From contig OX596001.1 in NCBI GenBank assembly GCA_951394045.1, positions 62,001-126,000 of the forward strand: a stretch of DNA of 64,000 nt, written 5' to 3'. The stretch's first letter is position 1. The number at the start of each line of letters is the position of its first letter. The stretch is from Nitzschia sp. DOCU1. Lineage: Eukaryota > Bacillariophyta > Bacillariophyceae > Bacillariales > Bacillariaceae. A program made the position numbers and the translations under genes. A model generated the notes under the pieces. That model was not told the origin of the DNA. It did not search any database and was given only the letters and a program-made list of their open reading frames with translations. Positions 9,271 to 18,305 of the stretch are shown one piece after another.

Positions 9271-10356
9271 ATGGAAGACCTTTACGAAAAGGCAGACAAA
9301 AGCCTCTTCAGCTGGACGCGAAGTTATTGTGGACAAGAGACAAGTCCGCTGGACAACTACATTATCGAAAGGAATGTAGACCTTACTAGCAATAATGGCT
9401 GGCTAATGGAGCAATGTCCGACCAAAGCTTCCATGACCTTTATCAAGATATTTTGTTATTTACTAGCTGCTGGAGGCGATTCTACTATGAAACAGCAGGC
9501 TGCTGCATGGGGCTGCACCGAAGGGGCATTACGGAAGACTATCTCGATATACAAGAAAAAATATTTTGGAGCAGCTGCGTTGGCAGAACAAGTTGCACAA
9601 GGAACAAAGAACCCAACTGAATTTGTAAAGTTCCTGGTGCAGAACCACAAGATTTTACCCCGAAACTGGCTCGGCAGCATTCCCTGGCATGACAAGAGCT
9701 GCGGCGACATTGAAGACTGTCGTTTACTTCTTGCCGCACTCTGTGCAGGTGTCAGTGATATCAAGCACTGGCCAGCCTTATGCCATGCTTATGGCTTCGA
9801 CAATGAAATAGAATATCGTTCTATTACACTTAGTCGGCTAAGAGAACTTATGATCCGCCCCACAATGCAGTCCAGTGTCCAGTCCATTGTCGTTCCAACA
9901 TCGGGAGCCCAACAACAAGAATGCCACCACGATTTGAGAAATGAAAGAAAGCTGCCAGTGCCCGTGTCTCCCATCTCAACAGTCTTGCCTGACTCCCAAT
10001 TTGAACGACGAGACTCCGAATCCGAATTGATTGTCGTTTCCCCAACATTGGAAGAAAATGGAGGCCACGATTTGAGGAATGAGGAAAGAAGGCCCCCAAG
10101 GATTGCGGTACCAATACTTCCTGACTCCCAATTTGAATCACCAGAAGTGCCTGCCCTTGTTTCTCCAACAACAGACAACCCCAAATCCGAATGGGGAAGC
10201 TACAAGTTGGATGATGAAGGCTACTTGTGCTTCATTTCACACGACAGCCATGGCCGCATGGCTGTTAAAAAGAGATATGTGGAAGTCCAGAGTCGGAATA
10301 CATGTATAGTCAAGCTTGGGGATGACAGTGTAACGCACCGCTCGTTGAGGACCTAA
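9271..10356 (+). CDS. ORF1 of a putative large transposase unit
   Basis: 361 aa from ATG 9271. The N-terminal 180 residues are helical with an HTH-like element (STMKQQAAAWGCTEGALRKT) that could bind DNA. A linker follows with a motif repeated twice (HDLRNER or HDLRNEE, and LPDSQFE), then a compact C-terminal domain with YLCFISHDSHGRMAVKKRYV, resembling a small beta-barrel. The TAA at 10354-10356 is followed in the +1 frame by an open reading frame that runs directly into the next ORF. A single-base slip or indel therefore separates two parts that probably form one protein. I do not recognise this domain by itself. Confidence 0.55.
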   Translation: MEDLYEKADKSLFSWTRSYCGQETSPLDNYIIERNVDLTSNNGWLMEQCPTKASMTFIKIFCYLLAAGGDSTMKQQAAAWGCTEGALRKTISIYKKKYFGAAALAEQVAQGTKNPTEFVKFLVQNHKILPRNWLGSIPWHDKSCGDIEDCRLLLAALCAGVSDIKHWPALCHAYGFDNEIEYRSITLSRLRELMIRPTMQSSVQSIVVPTSGAQQQECHHDLRNERKLPVPVSPISTVLPDSQFERRDSESELIVVSPTLEENGGHDLRNEERRPPRIAVPILPDSQFESPEVPALVSPTTDNPKSEWGSYKLDDEGYLCFISHDSHGRMAVKKRYVEVQSRNTCIVKLGDDSVTHRSLRT

Positions 10357-10378
10357 AAAGCCAATCATCAAAAAGACA

Positions 10379-13255
10379 TTGGAAGCTCTTGGGGAAAATG
10401 AACATGATACCCTGCTCAAAGCGTATGCAAACAGCAGGGGCTATGATATGATCAAGCAAGGCAGTATAGTAAGGTCCAACTCATCCTGGAATCAAAAGAA
10501 GAAATACATGGGAGAAATGCTGGGAGCTCTCGGAGAAGAGGAAGATGATGCGCTACTTCAACAGTATGGAAAGAGCAGGGGTTATCAAATGTTCAAAAAT
10601 GCGCTTCAGGTTGACGAGGCATATGCACTGCAGCTGCACGCACGGCTTACCACTCGGCAAGTAGGGAAAATCGACCAGTTCCTTCGAATGTACAGTGGGA
10701 TTCGAATCTTCCCGTCCAATGTACAAAAGAAAATAAGCGAGCATGAACGTGGTGGTCAGCTGACCATCACCACTGGGCGAATGAACCTTTTGGTCACAAA
10801 GGGTACCAAGACCGGCGAGAAGGAGACTGACACTTACGGTTTATGTGATTTTTGGCAGCTCGACAGGCCACAAGAAGCCATTGAGCTTGTCATTCAATCA
10901 ACATTTCTATCTGGAAAGTTTGTTGAGTCTTCGAAGCTGTCAAACCATGGGGATGATACCTTGATCATTCCCTGTGGGTGCGACAAGGGTGGCCAGACAA
11001 TGTCCGTGCTCTGTCGGTGCGCCAACCGTGAGGAAGGCAATAATCCCGACTTTTGTGCCCCCTTGGCCAGCATCGAAAATGCGGCAGAGGCTCGGGAAAA
11101 TTTTGAACGGACAATTTTCAAGGAAGGAAGTCCCCATAAAGATCTGATCCAAGATCTTTTTCAGGACAAGCTCTTTGCAATCGTTCTCCATGCAGAAAAG
11201 GAAGACGGAGTCATCAGTGACACAGTAATAGTGGATCTGATCCGACCCTTTGATGGACCGGATGCTAACTCGTCTACTTGCCTTCCACGATGTTCTCTTC
11301 AACTTCTTGTGGAGTCGGAAGCAATGACACAACAAGAACTTTGTGATCGGCATCCTCAAATAAGTATCATGACAGATGAGTCCTCAGGGAAAGTAACAGA
11401 CCGGTGGCCATGCTCGGAAGACAAGGCAAGGCCACAGTCGCTTGGTCTCAAATATGAAACGGGAGCATCAAATCGTCTGGTCATAAACTTTATTCTCCAT
11501 CCAACATCTGGAGAAGAATCGGTGCTGTACTCTGGGTATGCACTTTACCGAGAGCTGGATATTATTGGGGGGAGAGGGGAGTTACTCACAATCACCTTTT
11601 TCCGAACCCCCCTCAGCTCGAAGAGGTTGCTGCCGCCCAAAGCATTCCAATTACTTGGTTTCCCGTGCCACGACACGAAGATGGGATGGTTGCTAATGGG
11701 CATTCCAGGTTGGAGTGTTTCCTGCAACTGCCTTATTTGTGTGGAAGAAAAGGCGATATACAACAAGACGCCTCCACGATGGATGGTGCAGGCACGGCCT
11801 GAAGCCTTTCCCCAAATTAAACGTGTCTATGGCCCCAATGATATCCGGGAAGTCGATCACCGGGTTGGCGAAAAAAGCATTTCTATTTCATGGGAATACC
11901 AAAAATTGATGACTAACAACGGGCAACATGGCTTGGCCCAGACGAGGCAGACAAATATCAACAAGCAAGCCCGTGGCATCACCCACAAGCCACTGCTTAT
12001 CATCCCCCCATTGAAGGACCCGATGGCACCAATGCACACTCCACAGGGATGCAACGACCATTTCCGACAACAAGTCAAACAACGCCTTGTAGAATTTGAT
12101 CGGGAGTCGCGCTTTTCAGCCGTGGTTGACTCGGTGCTCAAGGATGTGCATTCGGTAATCGATCAAGGCAAGCTGAGCAAACTGGACGACAAGAAAAAAG
12201 AAACGGCATTGTTGAACAAAGTAACAGCATCAGAAAAGAAGGTGCGAGGTGCAATGGAGAAGGGTGATCAGGGGGGCATCAACGAAGCGAGGCAGGAATT
12301 GGGACTTGCAATGTTTACGCTGGAGTCTTATCGTGACAACTCTGGACTCACGGATCATTATGCTATTCTACGTGGCGCGACAGAAGTCCAGAGGGGAATT
12401 GCTTATCATTTCGGCACAAAATGTAAACGTGCAAAGGGTCAGGCCGAACATGTTTTTGGTAAAGGTGTCACCACCTTTGCCAAATGCTCCTATCGAAAAG
12501 AGTATGGTGGCGACAAATTGTCCCACGGTGATGGCATCAAGGCCCTTGAAGCTTGGGATGCCATTGTTACGGCCGTAAATCGCTGCTACGAAGACGAGCC
12601 AGACCTACAAGTGAAAATCCATGAATTCATGGAAACAACCAAGCCTATGGCTTCGACACTCCTGCGAATATCCAAGATTTTGAAGTCGCAGGATAAGTTC
12701 ACGGAGTCCAAGATCGAACAGCTCAAACAGCTGCTGATCGACAACTACCTGCAATGGAAACGTGTGTTTCCCAACCAAGACGTGTTCCCAAAACTGCACC
12801 ACCTGCTTTGGCATTCCCTGGAGTTCGTTGCATTTCATGGCTTTTATGGGCTTGTTTCAGAAGAAGGATTCGAGGCCTTCCATCCACTTGTTAACCAAGT
12901 TGTTGAGGACACCAAGCCGATGATGTCCACAGTCAGTCGTCTCCAGACAGTCTGTAACCGTCTCATGTCTCGGTCTCGTGCCAGATTCCAAACTGTAATG
13001 GAGCGTTTACATTACACTATCAGGGAAGGAAAGCGTTCCACTGCTCGGCCCAAGTCCTATGATACAACAGAGAATGAGAGAAACAAAGCCAGCAATGAAT
13101 GCAGGACACGGTCGGAGCCACTTGCTCGATCTGGAGAACTTTATGTGCTTCCAAACGGACAGGGTCTTATCAAGCCCGCCTGGAAGGATCTATACGAAAT
13201 GACCTGCCAGACCAAGTACCCCGATACCTGGGAGGCACCTTTCCGTGGTTGCTAG
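10379..13255 (+). CDS. ORF2: DDE-type transposase-like protein
   Basis: 958 codons in a frame that opens at 10349; the first codon used here is TTG, and no good ATG starts it, which supports fusion with the preceding ORF by a +1 shift. The start has a duplicated motif (LGENEHDTLLKAY / LGEEEDDALLQQY, each followed by SRGY-M). The core has a CGCDKGGQT motif, with an aspartate expected as a catalytic residue, then a GWSVSCNCLICVEEK segment like the zinc-binding insertion of large eukaryotic transposases, PLLIIPPLKDP, and a helical C-terminal half with an HAEH-like site (GQAEHVFGKG). The order resembles uncharacterised RNase-H-fold (DDE) transposases found in animals and protists. The family placement is inference; no terminal repeats were found. 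Confidence 0.55.
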   Translation: MEALGENEHDTLLKAYANSRGYDMIKQGSIVRSNSSWNQKKKYMGEMLGALGEEEDDALLQQYGKSRGYQMFKNALQVDEAYALQLHARLTTRQVGKIDQFLRMYSGIRIFPSNVQKKISEHERGGQLTITTGRMNLLVTKGTKTGEKETDTYGLCDFWQLDRPQEAIELVIQSTFLSGKFVESSKLSNHGDDTLIIPCGCDKGGQTMSVLCRCANREEGNNPDFCAPLASIENAAEARENFERTIFKEGSPHKDLIQDLFQDKLFAIVLHAEKEDGVISDTVIVDLIRPFDGPDANSSTCLPRCSLQLLVESEAMTQQELCDRHPQISIMTDESSGKVTDRWPCSEDKARPQSLGLKYETGASNRLVINFILHPTSGEESVLYSGYALYRELDIIGGRGELLTITFFRTPLSSKRLLPPKAFQLLGFPCHDTKMGWLLMGIPGWSVSCNCLICVEEKAIYNKTPPRWMVQARPEAFPQIKRVYGPNDIREVDHRVGEKSISISWEYQKLMTNNGQHGLAQTRQTNINKQARGITHKPLLIIPPLKDPMAPMHTPQGCNDHFRQQVKQRLVEFDRESRFSAVVDSVLKDVHSVIDQGKLSKLDDKKKETALLNKVTASEKKVRGAMEKGDQGGINEARQELGLAMFTLESYRDNSGLTDHYAILRGATEVQRGIAYHFGTKCKRAKGQAEHVFGKGVTTFAKCSYRKEYGGDKLSHGDGIKALEAWDAIVTAVNRCYEDEPDLQVKIHEFMETTKPMASTLLRISKILKSQDKFTESKIEQLKQLLIDNYLQWKRVFPNQDVFPKLHHLLWHSLEFVAFHGFYGLVSEEGFEAFHPLVNQVVEDTKPMMSTVSRLQTVCNRLMSRSRARFQTVMERLHYTIREGKRSTARPKSYDTTENERNKASNECRTRSEPLARSGELYVLPNGQGLIKPAWKDLYEMTCQTKYPDTWEAPFRGC

Positions 13256-13874
13256 TCGGCTTGCAAGAAATGGTTCCAATTAGGTTTATTATTCCTGCAA
13301 TTCAATCATCTACTAGTAGCCATTTGAATCAACTATTAGCTAGTGGCCTTGTAGCTAAAGAAACAACGAATTACAGCACTGCATCGTGACCTTGTCGCGT
13401 TGTCGCTAGCTAGCAGCAAGGACGACGTCTTCGGCGCCGCAACGTCATTGTGTTCAATTAACTCCTAGAGCGACTATTACATTATAGAGTTCTAGATTAG
13501 GATGCGACTAAAAACTAACAGTAAAAAATAGGTCTAGTAGATCAACTAGAATGAAGCGTATGCTGAGTAGCCGAATGGCGGTGGGAGCGCTGTGAATACT
13601 ATGTGAATCACTTGCTACGACGGTCATCACTCAATTTGTCGCCCGCAGAAAATTCGCAAAAGACAATTCTCCATGATGACCCCCACCGTCGTCTCCTAAT
13701 GAATCTTTGATTGCACTTCGTCGACCATTGGATTCTTGAAGTCGTTTTTGTTTTTCACTCGAACGAAGCACTCTGACTGCGCCATCGCGAGTCGTTCTGT
13801 GTCAAAAGCGGGATGAGCTATTCACACCACTTGTCGTACTTGAGGCAGAGGACGTATGAGCTGAGCCGTTGAGA
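13256..13874. other. Intergenic region
   Basis: Short reading frames only; nothing recognisable apart from frequent CTAG/TAGCTAG motifs. It could hold the right end of the transposase unit, but I could not pair it with sequence upstream of 9271. Confidence 0.4.
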
Positions 13875-14720
13875 CTACCGCCACCCAAGGAACGACGCCG
13901 ATTGTGGGACGTCCTTTTTAGAAAATTGATCTTCGTCCAGTGATGCATGTCGAGTCGCTGCAGTTCGGGAGCGTCCTGGTCTTTGTTGTCTCTTTGGGCT
14001 CGTTTGATGGCTCAGAGTTGTTGTCGTATCTTCAAAATCAACAAACCCCCCCAAACCATCATCCTTGTTATTGTTGCTGTTACTGTCGAAAGAAGAGGGG
14101 AAGGCCCCAAAGTCTCCAAAACCATCGTCGTTGGCGGGCGCAGCAGATGACTTGGACGATCCAATTGCAAATGGATCGTCACTAGCGGTGTCACCGAATG
14201 CGTCAAAATTTGTCGTTTTCTGGACCGACTGCCGTAGTTGCATGTGGGCTGCTTTGGTCGTTCCTCGATATTTTCCACCAGCGGACGACGCTTCCCGTCC
14301 TCCTGGTCCAGCACTACTGCTTCGATTTCGACTACGGGCTATTCCATTTCTACTGGCGCTGCGGCTTCGCCCATCTCTTCCGCCTTCCCGTGAATCCTCT
14401 CGGCCTCGACTGCCCTCCCGGCCCCGACTACCACTGTTACTTGTGGGCGACTTTGGCGATCTTGGCGCTTTTGGTGGCGCGGCGACAGACGAAGGCCCTG
14501 ACGACGATGATAATCTTCGACTCGAAGCGGCGACCCCTAACTTTCGAGAGGACGCTTCCGGTTGCCTTCCCTTTTTCCTATCAGTTAAATTGCGGGAAGA
14601 AGGTCGGCTGGCACTGTTCTGGGAGGACCTCCGTCGATCGGCGGCTGCCTGACGGGGAGTCCCATCGTCCGGATTAAATTCGCCCCACTCGGCGTCAAGG
14701 GATAGCAGTTTAAAAAGCAC
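13875..14720 (-). CDS. Disordered protein with DPF and FGDF endocytic-type motifs, 5' end unresolved
   Basis: The frame encodes 281 residues, mostly Ser/Arg/Gly/Pro: repeated SRGREGSRGREDSREGGRDG-like segments, then FDAFGD, DPFAIG, GFGDFGAF and GGFVDFED. DPF and F-x-D-F motifs bind the appendage domain of clathrin adaptor AP-2 and are typical of epsin-like and other trafficking accessory proteins, so a role in vesicle traffic is plausible (inference). The N-terminus (LVLFKLLSLDAEWGEF) looks like the end of a folded domain, and the frame has no ATG, so upstream exons are expected. A possible acceptor lies near 14750. No ENTH or ARF-GAP domain could be identified in the upstream 500 bp. Confidence 0.5.
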   Translation of the reverse strand: MLFKLLSLDAEWGEFNPDDGTPRQAAADRRRSSQNSASRPSSRNLTDRKKGRQPEASSRKLGVAASSRRLSSSSGPSSVAAPPKAPRSPKSPTSNSGSRGREGSRGREDSREGGRDGRSRSASRNGIARSRNRSSSAGPGGREASSAGGKYRGTTKAAHMQLRQSVQKTTNFDAFGDTASDDPFAIGSSKSSAAPANDDGFGDFGAFPSSFDSNSNNNKDDGLGGFVDFEDTTTTLSHQTSPKRQQRPGRSRTAATRHASLDEDQFSKKDVPQSASFLGWR

Positions 14721-14854
14721 CAGCCCACGACATAATTCCCTGGGTTATGTCTTTGTGAATCATGATAATCTCAACCCCAAGCGGTATGAGCAATCCAAGC
14801 AATGTTGACGACTTTTTGTTGCCCGCACCTTTCTTCTCTGCAGTTGTCTCCTCT

Positions 14855-14937
14855 CGTGGAATCCCACGTCCCTTTTTCTACCAGGAATTGCATTTTTGTT
14901 ACCGTGTGTCTGTCATGCGTGCGTCACCTAAATACAC
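14855..14937 (-). repeat. 83-bp repeat, copy 2
   Basis: Reverse-complement copy of 6171-6253 (81/83 by eye). It lies on the coding side about 135 bp upstream of the disordered gene's open frame, in the same relative orientation as the copy upstream of the 6.3-7.0 kb region. Confidence 0.8.
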
Positions 14938-15158
14938 AAATTTCGTCGCAAAAAGGCCATTTGAATCGCCGTGCGGAGGGTCGGTGCCAGCAGTAGTTGT
15001 TGTTGTGAAATGAATGTGTGGGTCATGTGGACAGCGTTTCGTGGCGGGAAATGCCGAAGATGGATCCAATGTGCGTTCTTGGCGTGCGGTTCCCCCCTGT
15101 CGTTTGGAGGGGGGTCCAGCCATAAAATACCATTGGTCGTTACTTCAGGGGTGAGGCA

Positions 15159-15243
15159 GTTAAGTTCCACGAATTGGGAACTTAACTTTTTTCCCTGGCG
15201 CCGGTACACTTTGTACGTTAAGTTCCGCGAGTTGGGAACTTAA
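15159..15243. repeat. Pair of GTTAAGTTCC hairpins
   Basis: Two near-identical inverted repeats 58 bp apart. The first is at 15159-15186 (GTTAAGTTCC, 8-nt loop, GGAACTTAAC; 10-bp stem). The second is at 15217-15243 (GTTAAGTTCC, 8-nt loop, GGAACTTAA; 9-bp stem). They are separated by a GCGCC-containing spacer. A related GGAACTTAAC follows the palindrome at 5624-5640. Confidence 0.75.
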
Positions 15244-15570
15244 ACCAGATGGCCTGCACTGGAGCGGCCACGGAGTGAAGTCATACACGGTTTGCCCCAC
15301 AGACACGATTCGCGCTCCGCCAGATGATAAACTAAATAGAGGTGGCATCAGGTCGGGCCAGCCACGTAACCTTACATTATATCGCTTCTCCCCTTTAAGT
15401 ATTTCATAAATTGCCTTTAATCGTTGCTCGGAATTCAGTATTGAAGAAAGTAGAGAATATTTAATTGCTTTGTTCTTTGATCCAGGCTTGAGAGAGCAGA
15501 AAATCAGGCAAATGAAAGCTCGCGCAAGACGACTCCTGAAAATGGTATCTCTCCTTTTCATGATTACCTT

Positions 15571-15650
15571 CGTCAACCGCCGAAAACTTCGGCCGTTGAC
15601 GAAAGTTTTGTCGGTTGACGAAGGTTTCGGCAGTGGATGAAGGATTTGAT
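15571..15650. repeat. Short tandem repeat of CCGCCGAAA / GTTGACGAA type
   Basis: About four diverged units of 18-22 bp built on GTTGACGAAAGTTTTG or CGGTTGACGAAGGTTTC, partly in inverted orientation, so the region can fold back. An inverted counterpart is at 17275-17346. Confidence 0.6.
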
Positions 15651-15954
15651 GACGGGTATCCGAGATTCCGGATTCCCCAATCAATATTTGATCAATTCAC
15701 TCGATTCACGCTTCACTGCTTGGAACGAATGGTAGCTACTCTTACCTGCTTTTACATACTAATAGGTGGGAAAGTAGCAGTAGCTCAAATAATAATTGCT
15801 ATTATACTGCTACTACTAGTAGTGATGAGGATGCTCGTCCTGTTGCTGGGAGCGGCATGACTGACTGTGGCCTAGACGCCGGCGCAAAAAAGTGGGGAGA
15901 GCTGCTACTATTTCATCAGCGGCATGGGAATTGGCACGGAATCCAACATCCGGT

Positions 15955-16215
15955 ACTGACTTTGGGCTTATGTCCGGTCACGTAGGTAGCTAAGATTTTA
16001 TAAAGAAGAAAGGGGAAAAAAGAAAGGAAAAAATTCAAAGAACAAAAGGAAGGCAATAATTGGGTATTCTCAATAAAAAGAGATATTTTAACGGGATCAC
16101 CTACCACGATGACAATCATTGGTCCAAATTTGTCGGACGAGCGGCGACAATGGCGCAACACAAAAATCCATTCTTTCACTGTCAAACTTTCTTTGCTAGT
16201 ACTTCTTAAGTAGTG
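15955..16215 (+). mobile_element. LTR-like relic related to the copia 5' LTR
   Basis: About 260 bp aligning collinearly with 41995-42275 at the 5' side of the copia element. Shared blocks are CACGTAGGTAGCT, TTTTATAAAGAA, GAAGGCAATAATTG, AATGGCGCAACACAAAAA and CCATTCTTTCACT. The match fades just before a TATATAAA box at about 16240. It is either a solo LTR or a fragment of a related element; no coding sequence of the element accompanies it. Confidence 0.65.
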
Positions 16216-16475
16216 CTTCTGTCCTCCTACCACCCCATGTATATAAACTCCTTGATTGGTGCTATACAGTCGTTGCAGCAGCAGTATTATTCGATTGCTA
16301 GTTATTATTTAATTACTACTTCAATATACCAAGGTAAGTGCATTCCATCGTAGACCAAAGTATTTTGATTTATGCATTTCACTAACATTGTCATGTAAAC
16401 CTGACAACCTGCTCACCACCCAGCATCTCTACCATTCGCCTGTTGTGGCCTTTGCTGTGAATATACTCCCAACAC

Positions 16476-16890
16476 GAAGCTGCCATGATCACCACCGCCA
16501 CTTTCAACTCGTCAGACAAATGCGACAATCAACTTTGAATCACTGCTGATTCGTCTACAAGCTACCACCACCACTAGAACTACACTACAATACACTTCAT
16601 TACTCACTTCCACCTCTATGAAGCCGCCGTGGTGTCGCTATTGTTTCCTCCATCTCGTCGATCATTGTGTTCATGGGTGGTTTGTTTCCCTACCAACAAA
16701 CACTACAATCAACTTTGGATTGCTGTGAATTCATCTACAAGCTGCCACTACCACTATAATGCACTTCATTCTTTGTGGCTACCTCAACGAAGCCGCCACC
16801 TGGCCACTGTCTTTTTGAACTCGTCGGTCATTTCTTCTTTTGAGAGGATACAACAAATGCAACAATCAACTTCTGGCAGCCTCTTTGGAA
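16476..16890. repeat. Three diverged tandem copies of a 145-170-bp unit
   Basis: Units start near 16476, 16620 and 16789 with GAAGCCGCC-like sequence. They share a TCGTCRG stretch, CAACAATCAACTTTGGAT-like cores, TTCATCTACAAGCTGCCAC and CACTACCACTA. No unit carries a convincing protein. A GTAAGT-to-CACCCAG interval at about 16334-16424 just upstream looks like a short intron, so the array could be part of a non-coding transcript. Confidence 0.6.
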
Positions 16891-17243
16891 CACTAGAGGA
16901 TTGCTCGTATAATAGATTCATTGTTGAATAGGTCACCAAGTGCATAGGGGACCATTACAAAGGAAATAGAGAGGCAACGGCTGAAGGCAGTTGCAGTCGC
17001 GAGTGGATAGTTCTTCGACTGATATGAACAGGTCGACTCGTATGACTATGAATCGGACCGTGGCATTGGGTTCAGTGACATCAAGAACCAAAAATAATGA
17101 CTTTCTAAATGATATTTTACACTTTTTGGAGCAATCCCATTGGTGGGCTGTTGGTGGCTTACACTTTTCTGACAGTTTAGAATCGGCCAAAATGGCTCAA
17201 TTATGACAATTCCGAGGTCTTTTTGTCAAAGGCTTACACTTGA

Positions 17244-17346
17244 GCTACCTACGTGGCCGGACATTGGCCTGACTTCGGCAACCGCCGAAAGTTTCGTCAT
17301 CCGCCGAAGTTTTCGGCAACCGCCGCGGCGGTGGACGAAAACTTTG
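17244..17346 (-). repeat. Inverted fragment of the LTR-like motif plus CCGCCGAAA repeats
   Basis: GAGCTACCTACGTGGCCGGA at 17245-17264 is the reverse complement of the CGTAGGTAGCT core present at 15979 and 42019. It is followed directly by CGGCAACCGCCGAAAG-type tandem units, the inverted counterpart of 15571-15650. Confidence 0.6.
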
Positions 17347-17619
17347 GCGTTGGACGCCAGTGACAGAGATTCCCTTCGCTGCTAATGCAGAGCCTGCGAG
17401 CTCTTACTTCAACACTTGTACCCTCAGTCTTGCCCAAACACTTTACACCTGCGGAAGTTCTTAAATAGGAAAGCTAAGGATCCTTTATTTTATTAAGCAA
17501 TGATTGCATTAGACTTAACTAATGTTGAACGGATATGCCTCCCGGTTCATGCCCATCACTCAAGGAATTTTATCATCGAACGGACCTCGAATGTGGTTCT
17601 GAATACTGCCAGGTAAAAC

Positions 17620-17830
17620 GTGATGACCGCGTTCGCTCCTGGGACACGCGGCAATAAATTCAGATTGGGTGTATTTCGGAGAAATCGGAATTCATTGGCA
17701 TTCCTATGACGCACAGTCAGACTGCCAAACGACAAAACTACTGGAGTGTGCTTCATCGGAAAACCAACGAACTCCGATATTTCCCAAATACCCGGTCTGA
17801 ATATTTGCCACCTGTTACGCTCTCAACTTT
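17620..17830. repeat. Long imperfect inverted repeat (foldback)
   Basis: Left arm about 17644-17702 (GGCAATAAATTCAGATTGGG, then GAGAAATCGGAATTCATTGG) pairs with the right arm at about 17757-17815, whose reverse complement reads GGCAAATATTCAGACCGGG, then GAAATATCGGAGTTCGTTGG. Inner segments (CCTATGACGCACA versus CCGATGAAGCACA) extend the pairing. It probably represents a MITE or foldback element of about 200 bp. No gene was found between 17350 and 18300. Confidence 0.6.
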
Positions 17831-18305
17831 TTACGGCCTTATTTTGGTGCCCTCCCATCCGATTCCGCGCGCGCTCCTGTTGGCGTTGAAGCGTTGAAAG
17901 ACGACTCTTCTCCCTATCTTTGTGCGTTGGAATGTCCCCGATATTGCTATTTGTTTCCTGCGTTGGGACGTTGAACGGCCCGCCACGACCACTCAGCGGC
18001 GCGATGGCAACCTTTCGTCTCTCCTCATGGTGTATACTACAACTTCCTCCTTCATGTTCTTCTTCTTGGTGCGTGATACATCTTTATGTTCTTGCGTTGA
18101 GGAGGCATTGAGACCAAGATGAGGAGTCCGAGGGGGCCGTTGAGCAAATTTAGCTTTGTTGATATATGCTGATTTTGGCGTAGATCTTCTTGTTGCTTCT
18201 TCTCATTTTTTTGCAGCAAACCGCTCTGAAAAAGAGAGGAGCAAGAAGATCAGGAGCCCCCCCATCGTTTGCGTACAATACCATCACCAGCGAGCGACAA
18301 GCATA

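Noticed and set aside
14065..14677. Plus-strand frames of 159-195 codons opposite the disordered gene
   Set aside because: They mirror the Arg/Ser/Gly repeats of the minus-strand protein and have no domain or start context.
15160..15684. 174-codon minus-strand frame
   Set aside because: It runs through the hairpin pair and the short tandem repeats, starts without good context and matches no family; the middle part could be a remnant but cannot be supported.
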